Shown piece by piece: positions 12,801 through 24,910 of a stretch of DNA of 63,899 bases. The DNA is from Vitrella brassicaformis. Its lineage: Eukaryota; Sar; Vitrellaceae. The notes beneath the pieces were generated by a model. That model did not search any database. It was not told where the DNA came from and saw only the letters and a list, made by a program, of their open reading frames with translations. Numbering within the stretch: the stretch's first letter is position 1; every line of letters starts with the position of its first letter. The DNA lies in contig CDMY01000510.1 of assembly GCA_001179505.1 (NCBI GenBank), positions 290,551 through 354,449 on the forward strand. Reading direction: 5' to 3'. The position numbers and the translations under genes are program-made.

Positions 12801-13050
12801 CACGGAGACAGCCACGCAGCCGCCCATATTCGGATCGGCAAGCGGCGGCATGGGGACCCTGGCTGGCGGGCATGAGGAGGGCAAGAGCTACTTCATCGGT
12901 GGCAAGAGTCGTGGGAGTGGGAACTTGGCTGAGCTTGACCGGTTGATAGAGGGGGAGAGGGAGAGGGAGCAGTCGAGTGGGGGCGGAGTGATGATGCCTG
13001 AGGAGGATGAGTTTGAGGACGACGAGGGGCTGCCGCTGCCCGGGCTGTGA
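9880..13050 (+). CDS. Coiled-coil and intrinsically disordered protein of unknown function
   Basis: I do not recognise a family. The first part is made of many small exons encoding charged helical sequence: EKRRQHLDER, LVLRREVVCREEGIRAKIMQ, RLKVRRLELDRFW and RRLNDEARRRYLQLLEQRM. This is a likely coiled coil, from about 9928 to 11070. From 11160 the protein becomes Ser/Pro/Arg-rich and low in hydrophobics. A basic patch near 11515-11560 (GARRSAKAKKAAGAKRSA) could bind nucleic acid or act as a nuclear signal. The final exon (about 12167-13050) is Pro/Ser/Thr-rich and ends with an acidic tail (PEEDEFEDDEGLPLPGL). The start is uncertain. ATG 9880 followed by a 40-bp intron (9888-9927) restores the frame, whereas the ATG at 9800 with donor GTAAGA does not splice in phase. 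The gene converges on RPB8. Confidence 0.55.
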
Positions 13051-13712
13051 GTGGTATGGGGTATGATGCGTATGTGTACTTGGCTGCATCCACGTGATGA
13101 GATAGATGTGCTCCTGCCCTCGACGGACGCAATTGCACGACACTGTCCCCTATGTTGTTGGATTGAAGATAGCGATTGTTCCACTTGTTCATCATATGTA
13201 CACCCCCCACCTGATCATCGATCGCAACGGAATGTCATCACACCACATCCGTAAGTGTCTGTCCGCATCCCATCACATGAGTATAGCGCTGCCAAGAAAC
13301 CGCGACCATTCATCGTGTCACCGACGAATGGCGCCGTCAGCCAGCAGCGCTCCACTCATGCCATAGGGAACAGACATCAAAGAAACATTCGACGACAGAA
13401 CACCGTACCGTCTTTGCTAGCTGAGCTGTCCACACGAATGGTATGGTATTTGGTCTTCTGGCCGCCCCGCTGGGCAGATCCTGCGTCGTAATGGAATCGC
13501 ACACAACGGACAGGCAGAAGACCAAATGCCACACACACGCTACCAACACAGGGTCCTCTCTCTCACTCTCTGCCCATGTCAACACCACATGAAAAACAGG
13601 CTCATCCGTTCTCTCCCCAATCCATAAAGCAAGCATCCGAGCAAAAGCTGCTCCCACGCACACTCACATGCGTCCGTCCATCCCGCACAGCACAGCGCAG
13701 CGCAGCGCCTCG
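13051..13712. other. Convergent intergenic spacer
   Basis: 662 bp between the ends of the coiled-coil gene and RPB8. The sequence is mixed and less repetitive than most spacers here. I see no exon with family resemblance and no RNA gene. It presumably holds both 3' UTRs. Confidence 0.5.
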
Positions 13713-14141
13713 CTAGTGGTCCCTCCTGAGCAAGAAGTATATCCTCGTGTCGAGCTGGAGGTTCTCGAGGTGAATGCGGTCGCCGGAGAGACTCATGAGT
13801 AAGCCGCCGAAGGATGCGTAGAGGTTGACCTTCTCGTCGCCCTTCTCCTGGTACTTGAAGATCTTGCCATACATGATGTAGTCCCACATGTCCATAACGT
13901 CGCCGCCCTTGTCCCAGAAGTACTGCCCGCCCTCCACGTCCGGTGGGGCGAGTTTGTCGTTGAGTGCGATCTTGACGACCTCGTTCTCGTTGATGGGGAA
14001 GATGTCCGTGTTGATGTCGATGGTCATCTCGAGCTCCAGTGACATGCCTTCGCACTTGACGCGAGACACCTTCTCGAACTTGGAGTTGTCCACGCTCTTC
14101 ACCTTGAACGCGTCATCAAGCAGATGGGGAGATAAAGCCAT
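13713..14141 (-). CDS. RNA polymerase I/II/III shared subunit RPABC3 (RPB8)
   Basis: A single uninterrupted 142-residue frame, the usual length for this subunit. It is a structural component common to all three nuclear RNA polymerases, with an OB-like fold at the periphery of the enzyme. Diagnostic stretches are visible in order: an N-terminal DDAFKVKSVDNSKFEKVSRV, LEMTIDINTDIFPI, WDYIMYGKIFKYQEK, the highly conserved VNLYASFGGLLMSLSG, and the C-terminal LDTRIYFLLRRDH. It is one of the few genes in the window without introns. It starts 131 bp from the divergent sushi-protein gene. The start is the only Met at the right distance before the first conserved strand. Confidence 0.95.
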   Translation of the reverse strand: MALSPHLLDDAFKVKSVDNSKFEKVSRVKCEGMSLELEMTIDINTDIFPINENEVVKIALNDKLAPPDVEGGQYFWDKGGDVMDMWDYIMYGKIFKYQEKGDEKVNLYASFGGLLMSLSGDRIHLENLQLDTRIYFLLRRDH

Positions 14142-14182
14142 TTCAAAGAGCTAGTGAACCGCGAGCTCAAGACCTCTGAGGT

Positions 14183-14197
14183 CTGCAAGCTTAGCTC
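14183..14197 (+). promoter_or_regulatory. Candidate core promoter motif CTGCAAGCTTAGCTC
   Basis: One mismatch in 15 to the site at 4373-4387. It lies between RPB8 (start 14141) and the sushi gene (start 14272). The following bases make TTAGCTCGCAAG, which on the minus strand reads CTTGCGAGCTAA, so the site is nearly palindromic and could serve both directions. Confidence 0.35.
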
Positions 14198-14271
14198 GCA
14201 AGCCAATGCATGAAATGCGGAACACCAGTGCAACAATGCTTGAAGAGGGCATAACATGATCAGCGGCGAGT

Positions 14272-17200
14272 ATGCGGATGGTCTGCTTCCTTCTCATTGC
14301 ACTGCTGGGCTGCCCACCCTCTTCAAGTTTCCTCCTCGGCCATCTTGCCAGCTTCTTCCGGCACCACAACCACACGCAGCACACTGCTGCAGAGGAGCCC
14401 ATCAACCGCACAAACGTCCTTGCTGCTGTGAGCCGCCATGTGAATTGGGCTTTGCAGAGGCTGTGGTTCGATGACTCTCAAGGGGCCGAGGGGCTACAGG
14501 CAGACTCTGTGTCGGCTCAGAACAGCAGCGACGAGGACACGTCTACAGGTGAACACGCGTCCGAGGACCTATCTCTAAGGCCTGGCCATCAGGGCAGGAG
14601 GGCATTCGGAGCTGTGCCCTCTCTCCTGCAAATCGGACACAGAGGTGAGGAAGGCCATGCATGGAGGGACAAAACGATTGACTGACTCACTCATGTCATG
14701 TATGTGTGATACTACATTCTCTGTATGTAATGCTCAGCGAGGCGTGCTCGGGGATGGAGGAAGCTGGTGCAACAGACACACAGGCCTGATGTGACGGAGC
14801 GACAGTGCAGCAGCATGATGGACGAGGGGCTCACTTACGTTGGCCAGCGGGTGTTCGTCAGGCGGGGTGAGCGCCGCAATGGTGTGATCCGGTGGAAGAA
14901 CTACAAGAGGGTCAGCAGCCTGGATGCATCGCTGGTGCCGAATGACACGGCCAGGGTACCCATATTCTCTGCGGGGTGAGTTGAGTGAGAGAGGGAAAGA
15001 CAACCGACCGCTATTGGCCAAAGACTGTTAAATTCAGATTGGGTGTCACCTTCCCTCTTTCACCACACCACATTCCCTCAAGACACAGGCGGCATGTTTG
15101 TCTGTGCTGAGTACCCGAGACCTCGATGGGGACGAGGGCTGGACGATATTTGTGCTCTTCAGCACGCCCAGCCCCTCCTCCCTGGCATCAGTGTTACTGG
15201 ACAGGACCACGGGGCTCCAGGTGGTCGTGCAGAGGGATAAGGGCGAAGGGCAAGGGGGGCCGGTGCATTTTGGCTTGCGAGTGGGCAACGATTCTGTGGT
15301 GGTGCCCACATCCACTGACCTCCCTGTGATGCACGCTATCGTCATCCGGTTGGTGCCAGACCCAACAGACACACCGAAGCTCAGAGTATGAAGGGAAAAG
15401 AAGAGCGACAAACGCCACAAAGGCCAAGTAAGTGTGCTGCCGTTATTTCTGTAGGTGTGGGTCTATCGTGAGAGATCCCTCTTGACGGCAGAGGAGGGCG
15501 ACTGGATCACAGACAGCCGTGCGATTGATTCTCTCCACCGGCGGGGGCCATTCGTTGTCGGATGTGACCTTTACGGCCACCATTGCCTCCACGGTATGTC
15601 TTACACACAACACAGAAGAACGAGATAGTCCGCGGGATAGCGTCCACGTGATTCGATCAGGTTCCATGCGGTCGCTAATGGTCCGTTTCCGTCCCTTGAC
15701 TGGTGACCAAGTCATCAAAGGGATGGACGAAATGGACGCCATTCTAGGTATGTATGAGAATGAATATCGAAGAGAATTCGCGGGAAAGAGAGATTTTTGA
15801 CCTCTTTCTTTTCGTTGTCCTGTCCCTTTTCAGGCCGATCTGGTTACTGCGGCAACGGCGTTGTAGACGGAGGGGAGGAGTGCGACACGCCAGAAGATGA
15901 CGGGACGTGCTCCATCGGATGCAAAAGTGACAGACAGACGACACATGCAGAGACCCCAGATACATACACCAATGATATATATGGGGTTGTATCAGAGTTG
16001 TGTGAGCCATGGTTTGAGTACGAGGCCGTCCACCAGCTGAATCGGCACTACATAGAGCTTGAGGGCCCAAAAACGACGCCAACACGGATGCCGGGCGAGA
16101 CACGGACACTGCGGTGCCATCTCGGATACAGCCCCGGACATCGGCATACGCACACGCAGACGATCGTGTGCGAGCACGGCAGGTGGACGCCGCCGTCGCT
16201 CAACTGCAGACGTAGGCCTGAAGTCAGGCCAATCCATTCTCTCTGCGAGTCACCTCCCTTGTTGCTTGCAGGTGACTTCGCCTTGTCCTATCAGCTGATA
16301 GCTCCCCGTGACCTGCATGTCTCCAACCACACGCACGACAAGCGGCATGGCACAGTGGTGGAGGTGTCATGTCGCGAAGGGCTGCAGCTGGGCGAGGGCG
16401 TCCCGAGCGGCCCCCGGCACGTCAAGTGCATTGACGGAGAGTGGACCAGTCCGGGACTCCAATGCTTCGGTCAGTGAGCAGCTCTGACATCGATGACAGA
16501 CAGCACAGCACACACCAGATTCCTTTTTCTCAGCTTCGTGTGGGGGGTATCCTGACCTTGGTCCCCACTACCGCATCGAGGGTGGGTCAGGCAGCGTACG
16601 GCATGGTGCCGTGCGGACTGTGACGTGCAGAGAGCCCTACCGGTCGACATCAGGCGCTGACAGCGCTGTCGTGTACTGCTCACACGGCCGATGGACAGAG
16701 CTGGACCTCAGCTGCGAAGGTGAGTGAGTACCACGGATCAGCAATTGATTCCCATTGACGCTGCTTGTTCTGCAGCCCCGTGTCCGCGGTACGAGGCCCC
16801 GTCACCCCCTTGCGTGGTTGTCAACACGTCTCGGGCCAACCACACCAGCCGCCCGCCGAACATGCACCTGGGTGACGTGAGGCATCAGGGGGGCTGGATA
16901 GAGATCGGCTGTGACAGGCGGATCTCCGCAGCATCGTGTCACAAATTCGGCCAGGACTGCGCGGCCGACCCGCAGCGGATTTGGTGTTTGGGGGGCAGGT
17001 GGCAAAAACTGACGCTCTCATGCCACTGTAAGCCATCCGCTACTGCTGCATCCTAATGATGAGTCCTGTAGCCCCTCCCTCTGTGCGTCTGTCTGCAGAC
17101 AACTGTCCTGGTTTGGAGGACTTCAAGATCACCAACACCCGTGCGCGGCCGGACCTTTCTTGGCCCCGCTACACTCTCAAGTACGGCGGCAACCGCCATG

Positions 17201-20200
17201 GTGACGTGACTGACCTCACCTGCAGCGACGGATACGTGCCGGTCAACCGAGACATGACTGCTCAGCAGGTCCGGTGCTGGGAAGGCACTTATGACGTCAT
17301 TCGTCTAGACTGCAGGGGTCAGCTAATGAGAGAGATAGAGAGATAGAGAGAGAGAGAGAGGCAAAGGTGTGACGCAAGTGTGTACGCCATGTGTGTGGTG
17401 TGGTGTGGTGTGGTGTGCAGCCGAGTGTTTGTCGTCGGTGCCGCTTCCTCTGCGAGGCTACGTGCAGATCGGCAGTGACATCCGGCACGGCAGCCGTCGT
17501 GTGGTGCAGTGTGACGAGGGTGAGGGCTACGGCAGCATCATTCCCAACATGACGCAGGAGACGCTCTACTGCAGCGATGGATACTGGTCCCCACACTCAC
17601 TCCAATGCAGAGGTCGGTGGGTGACAAATTTCATGGATGCACGGACGTCTCAGTCGCACCGTCGTGTGGTCTCTGTGCTGTGTGCTGGCTGTGTGTGATT
17701 GATTTGTCTGTCTGCAGTGTGGTGTGAGAGTCAGTACCTGCAGGAAATTTGCCAACCTGAGCAGGACGAGTGCACAGGCCCCTACCGGTTCGAGCCGCCT
17801 CTCACCATCGCCGACACATATCCCTCGCAATTTTCAGTCGACGTGCGGTGAGGATTCTTCAGTGCTGCCTGCATGCCTGTATCTCACTGGGCTCGTGTGT
17901 CAGGTGCAATGACGCGGAGGGCTATGTGCCGACGTCCTTCGAGCCCACCGGCAACACCTCCCAGATTGACACGACAGAGACGCTCAGGTGTCTCGGCGAC
18001 CCTGCAAACCCTTCACACAGCTGGTCGGACCTCACTCTACAATGCGCTGGTGAGCAGATCGTGTAATGCGAGAGACAAAGTAAGTGATTTTGCTGTTGTG
18101 TCTTTTCTCCCAGCCCCCTGCGTGACGGATCACCTGCTGCGTCTCGGGCAGTCGATTGTGCAGCGGTGGATATACGCGTCAGAAGAAACGCGGGTCATCA
18201 ACGGCAGGCTCACTGGCGACCAGGAGATCCCTTCTTCCGTCTACCACAACGCCCGGGTGGAGCTGACGTGCGCTGAGGGTTTCAACAGCAGGTTCCTCAA
18301 TGGCAGTGGGTATCCGACGAGACAGAGGTCGCTGGTAGAGTGTCGGAACGGCCAGTGGACAGACGTCGAGCTGGAATGTGCCGGTGGGTGGGCTCGAAAG
18401 GGGGGCTCTTGTCTTGTCTGTCATGTGTGTGTCTCTCTCTATTGTGTGGTTGTTGCTGCCAGCCTCCTGCAAGGAGTATGAGTATCCCGGTGCTGGGTAT
18501 GAAGTGCAAGAGCTCCCCTACATTGGGGCCCTCTTCCACGGCGCTCGCCGGGTGCTGCGGTGCGACCCACTTGTGGCCTCCGCTGCTGGAAACACGACTG
18601 AGGATTCTCTGGTGTGCGTCAACGGGGTCTGGACACGAAAGACCATCACATGCAAAAGTAGGTCTGCCCCACGAACACACGAGAAACAGACAGCACATTG
18701 CTTGATGTCATATGCATTGACGTTGTGAGTGTGCAGGGAGCTGAGGTCCCTTCCCGACTCTGCTGGCTTCCCGCTATGTCGTTCGTCACGTCAAGGCTGG
18801 TGTGGGTGTGGACCCCCTCACGAGCCACCAGGCCGAGTTCCACATCAGCTGCCGTCGGCACTTCTCGCCATCGACAGGCGACAGCCCTTCCACAGTGCGG
18901 TGTGAGGACGGCAAGTGGACAGACCTTATTCTCATCTGCATGAGTAAGAAACTTGGACGGCTCTCACCCCGTCGGGCACATGAGGGAATGTGTGTGTGTA
19001 TGTGTCTGTGTCTATCTGTCACGCCAGGGGATTGCGAGAGAGCTCCTCACTTCTCCTCCAAGTACAGTGTGGAAAAGGTGTGGCCCCTGTCTGATGATGA
19101 AGGCGGCCCGAGCTGGCCACACGGCAGCCAGATCAACGTCACGTGCTCTTACCACCATGCACCCGAGTACCACCGTGAAGCGCATGCAGCTTCTTATGAG
19201 CTGCTGGAGTGTCTCGATGGATCCTTCGCCCACAGCATGCTTCGCTGCGGACGTGAGACTGCCCGCCCCACGTCTAACCAATGAATGCGAGACAGGCAAT
19301 AAGCGCTGCCCTGCCTGTGTGGTGTGAGTGTCTCTGCAGGTGTGTGTGCATCTGACGTGCCTGAGTCGCGGGGCTATGTGATAGACTCACCGGACAGACA
19401 TACACACTGGCCAATGGCCGGCGAGGTGGCCCCGGGTGTGTCGAGGAGAATCCGGTGTGACAATACCAAGAGATACTTCCCTGTGGAGGGAAGTGACCAT
19501 CAAAAGGCTGAGGAGGACACAATCCAATGCGTTGACGGCACCTGGACCGCCGCATCCATTTTCTGCCGACGTACGTGAGAAGGCAGACCTAACTGGACAC
19601 TTTGACTGTCAGTGCATATACGCTTACCGTTCCCTTCATCTTTCTGTGGTGAGGCTCTTGTCCCTTCCTTTATCTTGCTGCTGACGAGAACGCCCCTTCC
19701 CGGCCCAATACCCATTACGTCCCCTACCAATACGACGTGGCCAGCCCCCACAACACCACCGCCGACCTCTTCTCCACCGCTGCATTCGGTGAGGGCATCG
19801 ATGTTGCGACATTACCTCGTCATGGCTCCGAGGTGACCCTCAAGTGCCGTTCTTCTGACCTTCCTGGCGAGTCGTGGACACCAGCATATTCCGACAAGGA
19901 TGCAGCAGGTGTAACGGTGACGATCAGGTGCACTGATGGGGCATGGTCGCCCATCACGCTATCTGGCGCGAGTAAGGAAATATAAGAGACAAGACAGGTG
20001 AAGCGCGGTTGTCTCGCCAATGCGGTCGCTTGTTCAGAGGATTGCACTACGGATGATCTCAAGGAGAGGCTTGGACGACTGATGGCCATGCATGCCAGTG
20101 AAGACACTGCAGGCGAAGGAGGCGAGGCACTGGATACGGAGAAGTCCCATCGGTTGAGCATGGGGAGCGTGTCATCGTTGCCTGCGGGGACAATGCCTCC

Positions 20201-23200
20201 TACCCCGTCGACTGCCACCAAGAGACATCACTGCCATCGGATGAGAGAGAAGAGATCACGTGCACCAACGGCACGTTTGCACCCATAACCCTCTCTTGCA
20301 GCGGTACGCATATCGGCACAAACGGCGGGGCAAATTCATTGGCCATACATACATGTCTCCTGTTTCTCGTACAGCTGACTGCGACATGAGCAATCTCCGT
20401 CGGTGGCTTTCATCCTTCGATGGCTACTACGCGATCGACCACATCGCCCCTCCCTCCTTTGCGGACTCAGTTATGGTGCCCACAGGCACATGCGTCACGG
20501 TGGCGTGCGAGTTGGCACTGACGTCACCAGAGGGTGAGCTGGGGAAGGGCCGACAAACATACGCCATATGAGGGACGACTTCCCCCACGACGATTCGGTG
20601 CGACAACGGCCACTTCGAGACACTAGACCTCTTCTGTGCACGTGAGCACATCTTGCCAAGAGGAGCAGACACAAACACTATGCCTATTGTCATTCTGTTT
20701 CAGAGGAGTGCGGCCCTCTCGAGATCGATCCGCACCGCTATTCCGCCCTCCTGAAGGAGTCCATGCAGGCCGTGGGTCCCTCAAACCCCCCCGAGACGGA
20801 GATCCTGGTCAGGTGTCAGGATGGCTTCTCATCTGCTGGGGTCGAGGCTGACTCATACACAACGGTGGAGTGCAATGACGGCACGTGGTCGCCCCTGATG
20901 ATCAATTGCCAGCGTGAGACATGAAGGGGGGGGATGTGGGGATATGCAAAGTGCTCTTGTACCGGGCTGCCTGCAGAGGATTGTGGAGAGTTCTCATCAC
21001 TCGAGCCTGTTGCCGCTTACACGATTGAAGGCAGTGGAGTGCATCACGCGGCCACACGGTCGATATCGTGCGCTGAGGGCTATTCCACCGGTGCTGCGGT
21101 GTCGCCAACCCAAAGTGAGTCCCGCTGCGTCGACGGTGTCTGGTCGCCAACTGATCTTATCTGCTACGGTAGGCCAGATGATAGAAGGCATTGTGCACTC
21201 TGTGGCCGATTTCCTTCAGCTGACTGCGACGCGTTTGTGGGTGGTGCGCCGCTGGACGTCAGCCGCCTGGCACTCACCAAGGGCACACAACGTGAGATCC
21301 AGCCCAGAGCATGGCTACAGAATCACGGCTGTGCTTTGTATGGCGGCTGCAGGTCTAATGACCGAGCCTCAGCATCACGGCACTCGCCTGAAGCTACGGT
21401 GCAGGGAGGAGGTCTTGTACCTCTTTCAGGGCATGAGGGGCGCATCCATGGAGTTTGTCTGCACCGATGGTCGCTGGAACATCTCGGATGAGGAGAGATC
21501 CAACGTCGGCATCCTTAAGTGCAAAAGTAAGACAACTGAGTGGGTCAGTCAGGTGCCCTTCCGTCCAAGGGCAACCAACAAATGCATATGTGCCCTTAAT
21601 TGAATCTGTCCGTCCGCCAGAGGCCTGTCCCCCGATCCGAGAGGCCCTCGCTCTGTCGGAGGAGAAAGGCTATCGCATCCTCAACGACGAAGAGGAGAAA
21701 TGGAACTTCCACGGCACACAGAGGAGTGTCACCTGTCGAGACACATTCTCACCCGTAAACATATCGCAAACCGTACGAACCAGACCGTCCCTCGCTCAGC
21801 TGCTGTCTTGCATTTGGTCTGTCTGTCTGTGTTGTGTATAGGACGTGGTGGCTGGCACCAACATGACGATAGACATCATCACATGCGCAGAGGGCTCATG
21901 GATCGGACGACACATACACTGCAGAGGTCCGTGCCGTGCAGTGCATGCGCGTGTGTCCTGTCCAACAGCAATGGGTGTTCATCTCATCTTTGCTCCTCCC
22001 CTCCCTCCCCTGTGTCTCTCTGCCCTTGCAGCCAAATGTCCGGAGTACGAGCCACCAGACCATGATGCGTACCTTGTGACGAGCCACATACCGGCCAGTG
22101 AGGTCTACAAGCCAAAGAAAGGGAGGCTGGTCAGCCACGGAACCATGAGACGAGTCGAATGCAGACCGCACAGGTAAGTGTGGTGTGATCATGAAAAAGA
22201 AAGCTCGTGTCTTCGACTGCGCAAGGGAAGCGAAGCCATCCACTCACTGTCTCGTGCCTTTCTTCCAGAAATAAGGAGCACCACAGTATGGGTTACTTCG
22301 CTGCCAACGCTTCCCACCTGCCCGAGAACCCACACACGGGGGAGTACTTCGGCGTGGTGCAGTGCCTCGGCGGCACGTGGACAGCACTACCTATCAGATG
22401 CGAAAGTAAGAAGGCACACCACGCAGCCAGCACCTTCCATTCACACACTCAGCTAAGTGCATACTTGATTGATTCAGAGGTGTGCCCGACTTCGATTGAG
22501 GCTTTCCTGTTCGACCGCTGTGTGGCCGTCCACACGTCCGTCGGCCCTCTAGACACAGGCGAGCCGTGCTACCAGGCCGCAAGGGGCAATCACAAAGATA
22601 AACGCGAATGCGGCATCAAGCAGTGCGAGTCTCGCTCGCCCTATCGCATTTTGAGGACTATCGCCCAGCGTGACGAGAGCACCGAGAAGCTGGTGCCGCC
22701 AGACAAGCAGCGCTCAGCCTTGATGGCAAGAAAGGTATGAGAGTGGGCCTCACCGTGTTGTTATTACCTTCATTTATCCATCAGCCGGGCGACGTTCATC
22801 TGGTTGTGTGCGACGAGAAGTCTGGCTACGCCCCCGTCTACCCCAACGACGATGGGTTCTTGAGCGGCCACACAGCCTCCCATGATTCACTGGTCGCCAA
22901 GGTGCAATGCGAGGACGGTCACTGAAGGGGGCTGACATTCACATGCAAACGTAAGCGACAACAGGCAGCAAAGGGAAAAGGGCAGCCCCGTTTGGATCCC
23001 TGTGGCCTTTCAGGCGGCTGCAAAGGCTCGTTTGACATGTACAGCTATCCAGCACTGCGGCATCACCTTCTCTCTGCATCGCAGCCGTCACCAGTGAACT
23101 GCCAGAATCATCACGGTTTGGAGATCGCTGTCCCGCGCCAGCACGGCCACAGGAAGACGCCGCACAAACGCCATAAGCACTCTCCCTTCCTGGTCAAGCA

Positions 23201-24910
23201 GCACAGACTGCCGTCTCACGTGAATCAGAGGCGAAGGACCGGCACACGGAGACGCAAAGACGGCGGGAGCCAGTCATCCCTTCTACTCCGCAGCCCTGCC
23301 CCACTGCTTGTCCCCGTACTGCTGTCCAAGAGCAGCGTTGAGGCTTTGCCGAGTGGCGCATTCTTCCCTTTGATATTGAGCGGTCATACGAACCACAGCA
23401 GCTCACCCGTTGGGCTGGTCTTTCTCGCATCGGAGAGACATGATGGTTGGCCACGATGGCGGGTTCTTTCTCTGCCAGCAGATGCGGATGTGCCATTGAC
23501 GATCATTACGAATTCTGGTCGCTTCGAGGTCTCTCCGCTGCTTGGGGAACATGGGGCTGCTGTCCTGAGGTGTCATGTGCCTGCCAGACAGGACCATCAT
23601 GAGGGAGGCACCGATGGACTAGGCCGATTTATGCTTGAAGGCCGGGGCATCCCGCCACTGCTGCAGAAGCTGCAGTGCGAGGGAGGTCCGGGAGAGATCG
23701 CTGGCGAGAGAATTATCGAGGCGATAAGGCATGAGGGGTCTCTGGGAGCGCACTCTCTTCTTCCTGTGTCACTGCGCTGGCGGCCAAGAGAGGCTCACAA
23801 GGGGCACAAAACCTCGCTGTTGACTGGATGGGTGGTCAGGAGAGACGGTCTGACGTCGCATTTGCTGTCCTCGAGCACTGATTGACGATATCGAGGCTAT
23901 ACAAGACGCTCCATGCACTCCACAGACGCCGATCGCCTGCGTCTGGAGACCCCCCATGAGAATGGGAGGATTCACATTGGCCTCTGTCGATTGATGTTGT
24001 CGGCCAGCGGCGCTTCGACTGGCGTCCGGAGGGCAGCGGGCTGTTCAGCACTTCTCTGCTGCTCAGTTTGTGGCTTGCCTCTGTGTTGGCTGTCGATGAA
24101 GCGCTTGGGAGGGCTTACCAGACCCTGGTACACAAGAATTACCGCGGAAACCATGCAAATGGGACACTTACCGCACTGGAAATCAATGTTGAAAGGCGTT
24201 CGCTGCTGCTGAGAGAGATTCTCGGGCATGAGGCTCTTATTGGGATCGCCTTCCCACCAGCACCGACCGGTCCCGAGTCTTTATCTGCTCTTCAAGTCTC
24301 ATTCTCCCTTTCAAGTGAGTGTCTCTCACTAGTAAATGAAAGGATGGGTCACTCTCTGTCCACTGTATATATCGGTCGATACGCATCGCATCAGCGAGTC
24401 CGACCAACCCGACCGCGGACCGGAGTGTGTATAGCCACCAGCCTGTCTCGTTTGTGGAATTGAGTAACAGAGCCGGCCCATTGGACGATGCAAAGCTAGC
24501 CAAAAGGTGAGACAGGGAGACATGACATGAGCCAAAGATCCTTCCTTCGTATCATCCTTTTGTCTATGCATCATCCATACAGGAATGTTCTCGTTGGTAT
24601 GCCGTTCGGTGCGATGTGCGAGACATGGAAGCGTTATGGCCGCAACCTCATGCCAGCCGCACACAAATGGCGTATATGGGGCCCCGGCTGCTGCGATCCA
24701 ACCAACTGTTGGAAGGGGCGTGACGTGGCTAACAAGCGCGCCCTGTGTTCTCACCGCTTATACGGTGATGGGACTCATGTTGCCATCGAGAGTGGGGAGT
24801 TTCAATGGAGCGCCACGGCGGATGGACGGCCCTTTAATGTGACTACCAAGGACTCAAGTGTGGCTTATGCTATGTGTGTGGGCGGCAAATGGCACGTCCC
24901 TTCAGTATAG
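14272..24910 (+). CDS. Giant secreted multi-sushi (CCP) protein with a LamG-like region and a CGNG Cys-rich repeat
   Basis: The start ATG at 14272 gives MRMVCFLLIALLGC, a signal peptide, so the product is secreted or on the surface. After a linker there is a region resembling a concanavalin/LamG fold (about 15098-15600; WTIFVLFSTPS, HFGLRVGNDSV, LRVWVYRERSL). A short CGNGVVDGGEECD motif (15850-15890) follows, typical of the DUF4215-like Cys-rich repeat. Then come about 21 sushi/CCP modules from 15990 to 22950, nearly one per exon, each ending in a C-x-G-x-W-x(6)-C signature such as CIDGEWTSPGLQC, CVDGTWTAASIFC and CNDGTWSPLMINC. Introns between modules are in phase 1, allowing modules to be gained or lost in frame. 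Irregularities: module 13 lacks its first and last Cys; modules 14 and 15 need introns of 39-47 bp to stay open; module 21 has an in-frame TGA (22923-22925) in place of Trp. The downstream exons (22992-23885, then about 24433-24910, ending GGKWHVPSV) still look coding. The last 2 kb may belong to the gene only by readthrough. Ligand is unknown; an adhesion or cell-wall role is inference. Confidence 0.75.
15990..22950 (+). repeat. Array of about 21 sushi/CCP modules, one per exon
   Basis: Approximate module positions: 15990-16213, 16272-16473, 16536-16718, 16776-17028, 17099-17316, 17420-17611, 17718-18050, 18113-18381, 18463-18656, 18737-18942, 19027-19250, 19340-19574, 19683-19970, 20035-20303, 20372-20640, 20702-20909, 20980-21168, 21222-21525, 21620-21925, 22030-22406, 22479-22950. 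Modules 7, 18, 19, 20 and 21 are split by an internal intron. The modules are divergent from one another in sequence, so the array is old rather than freshly amplified. Confidence 0.75.
22923..22925 (+). other. In-frame TGA at the conserved Trp of sushi module 21
   Basis: The module reads C-E-D-G-H-stop-R-G-L-T-F-T-C-K. All sister modules have Trp (or Phe) at this place in C-x-G-x-W-x(6)-C. A G-to-A change in TGG would give TGA. The terminal Cys and the phase-1 donor (C|GTAAGC) after it are intact. The 10-base GT...AG segment around it is too short to be an intron. Confidence 0.85.
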
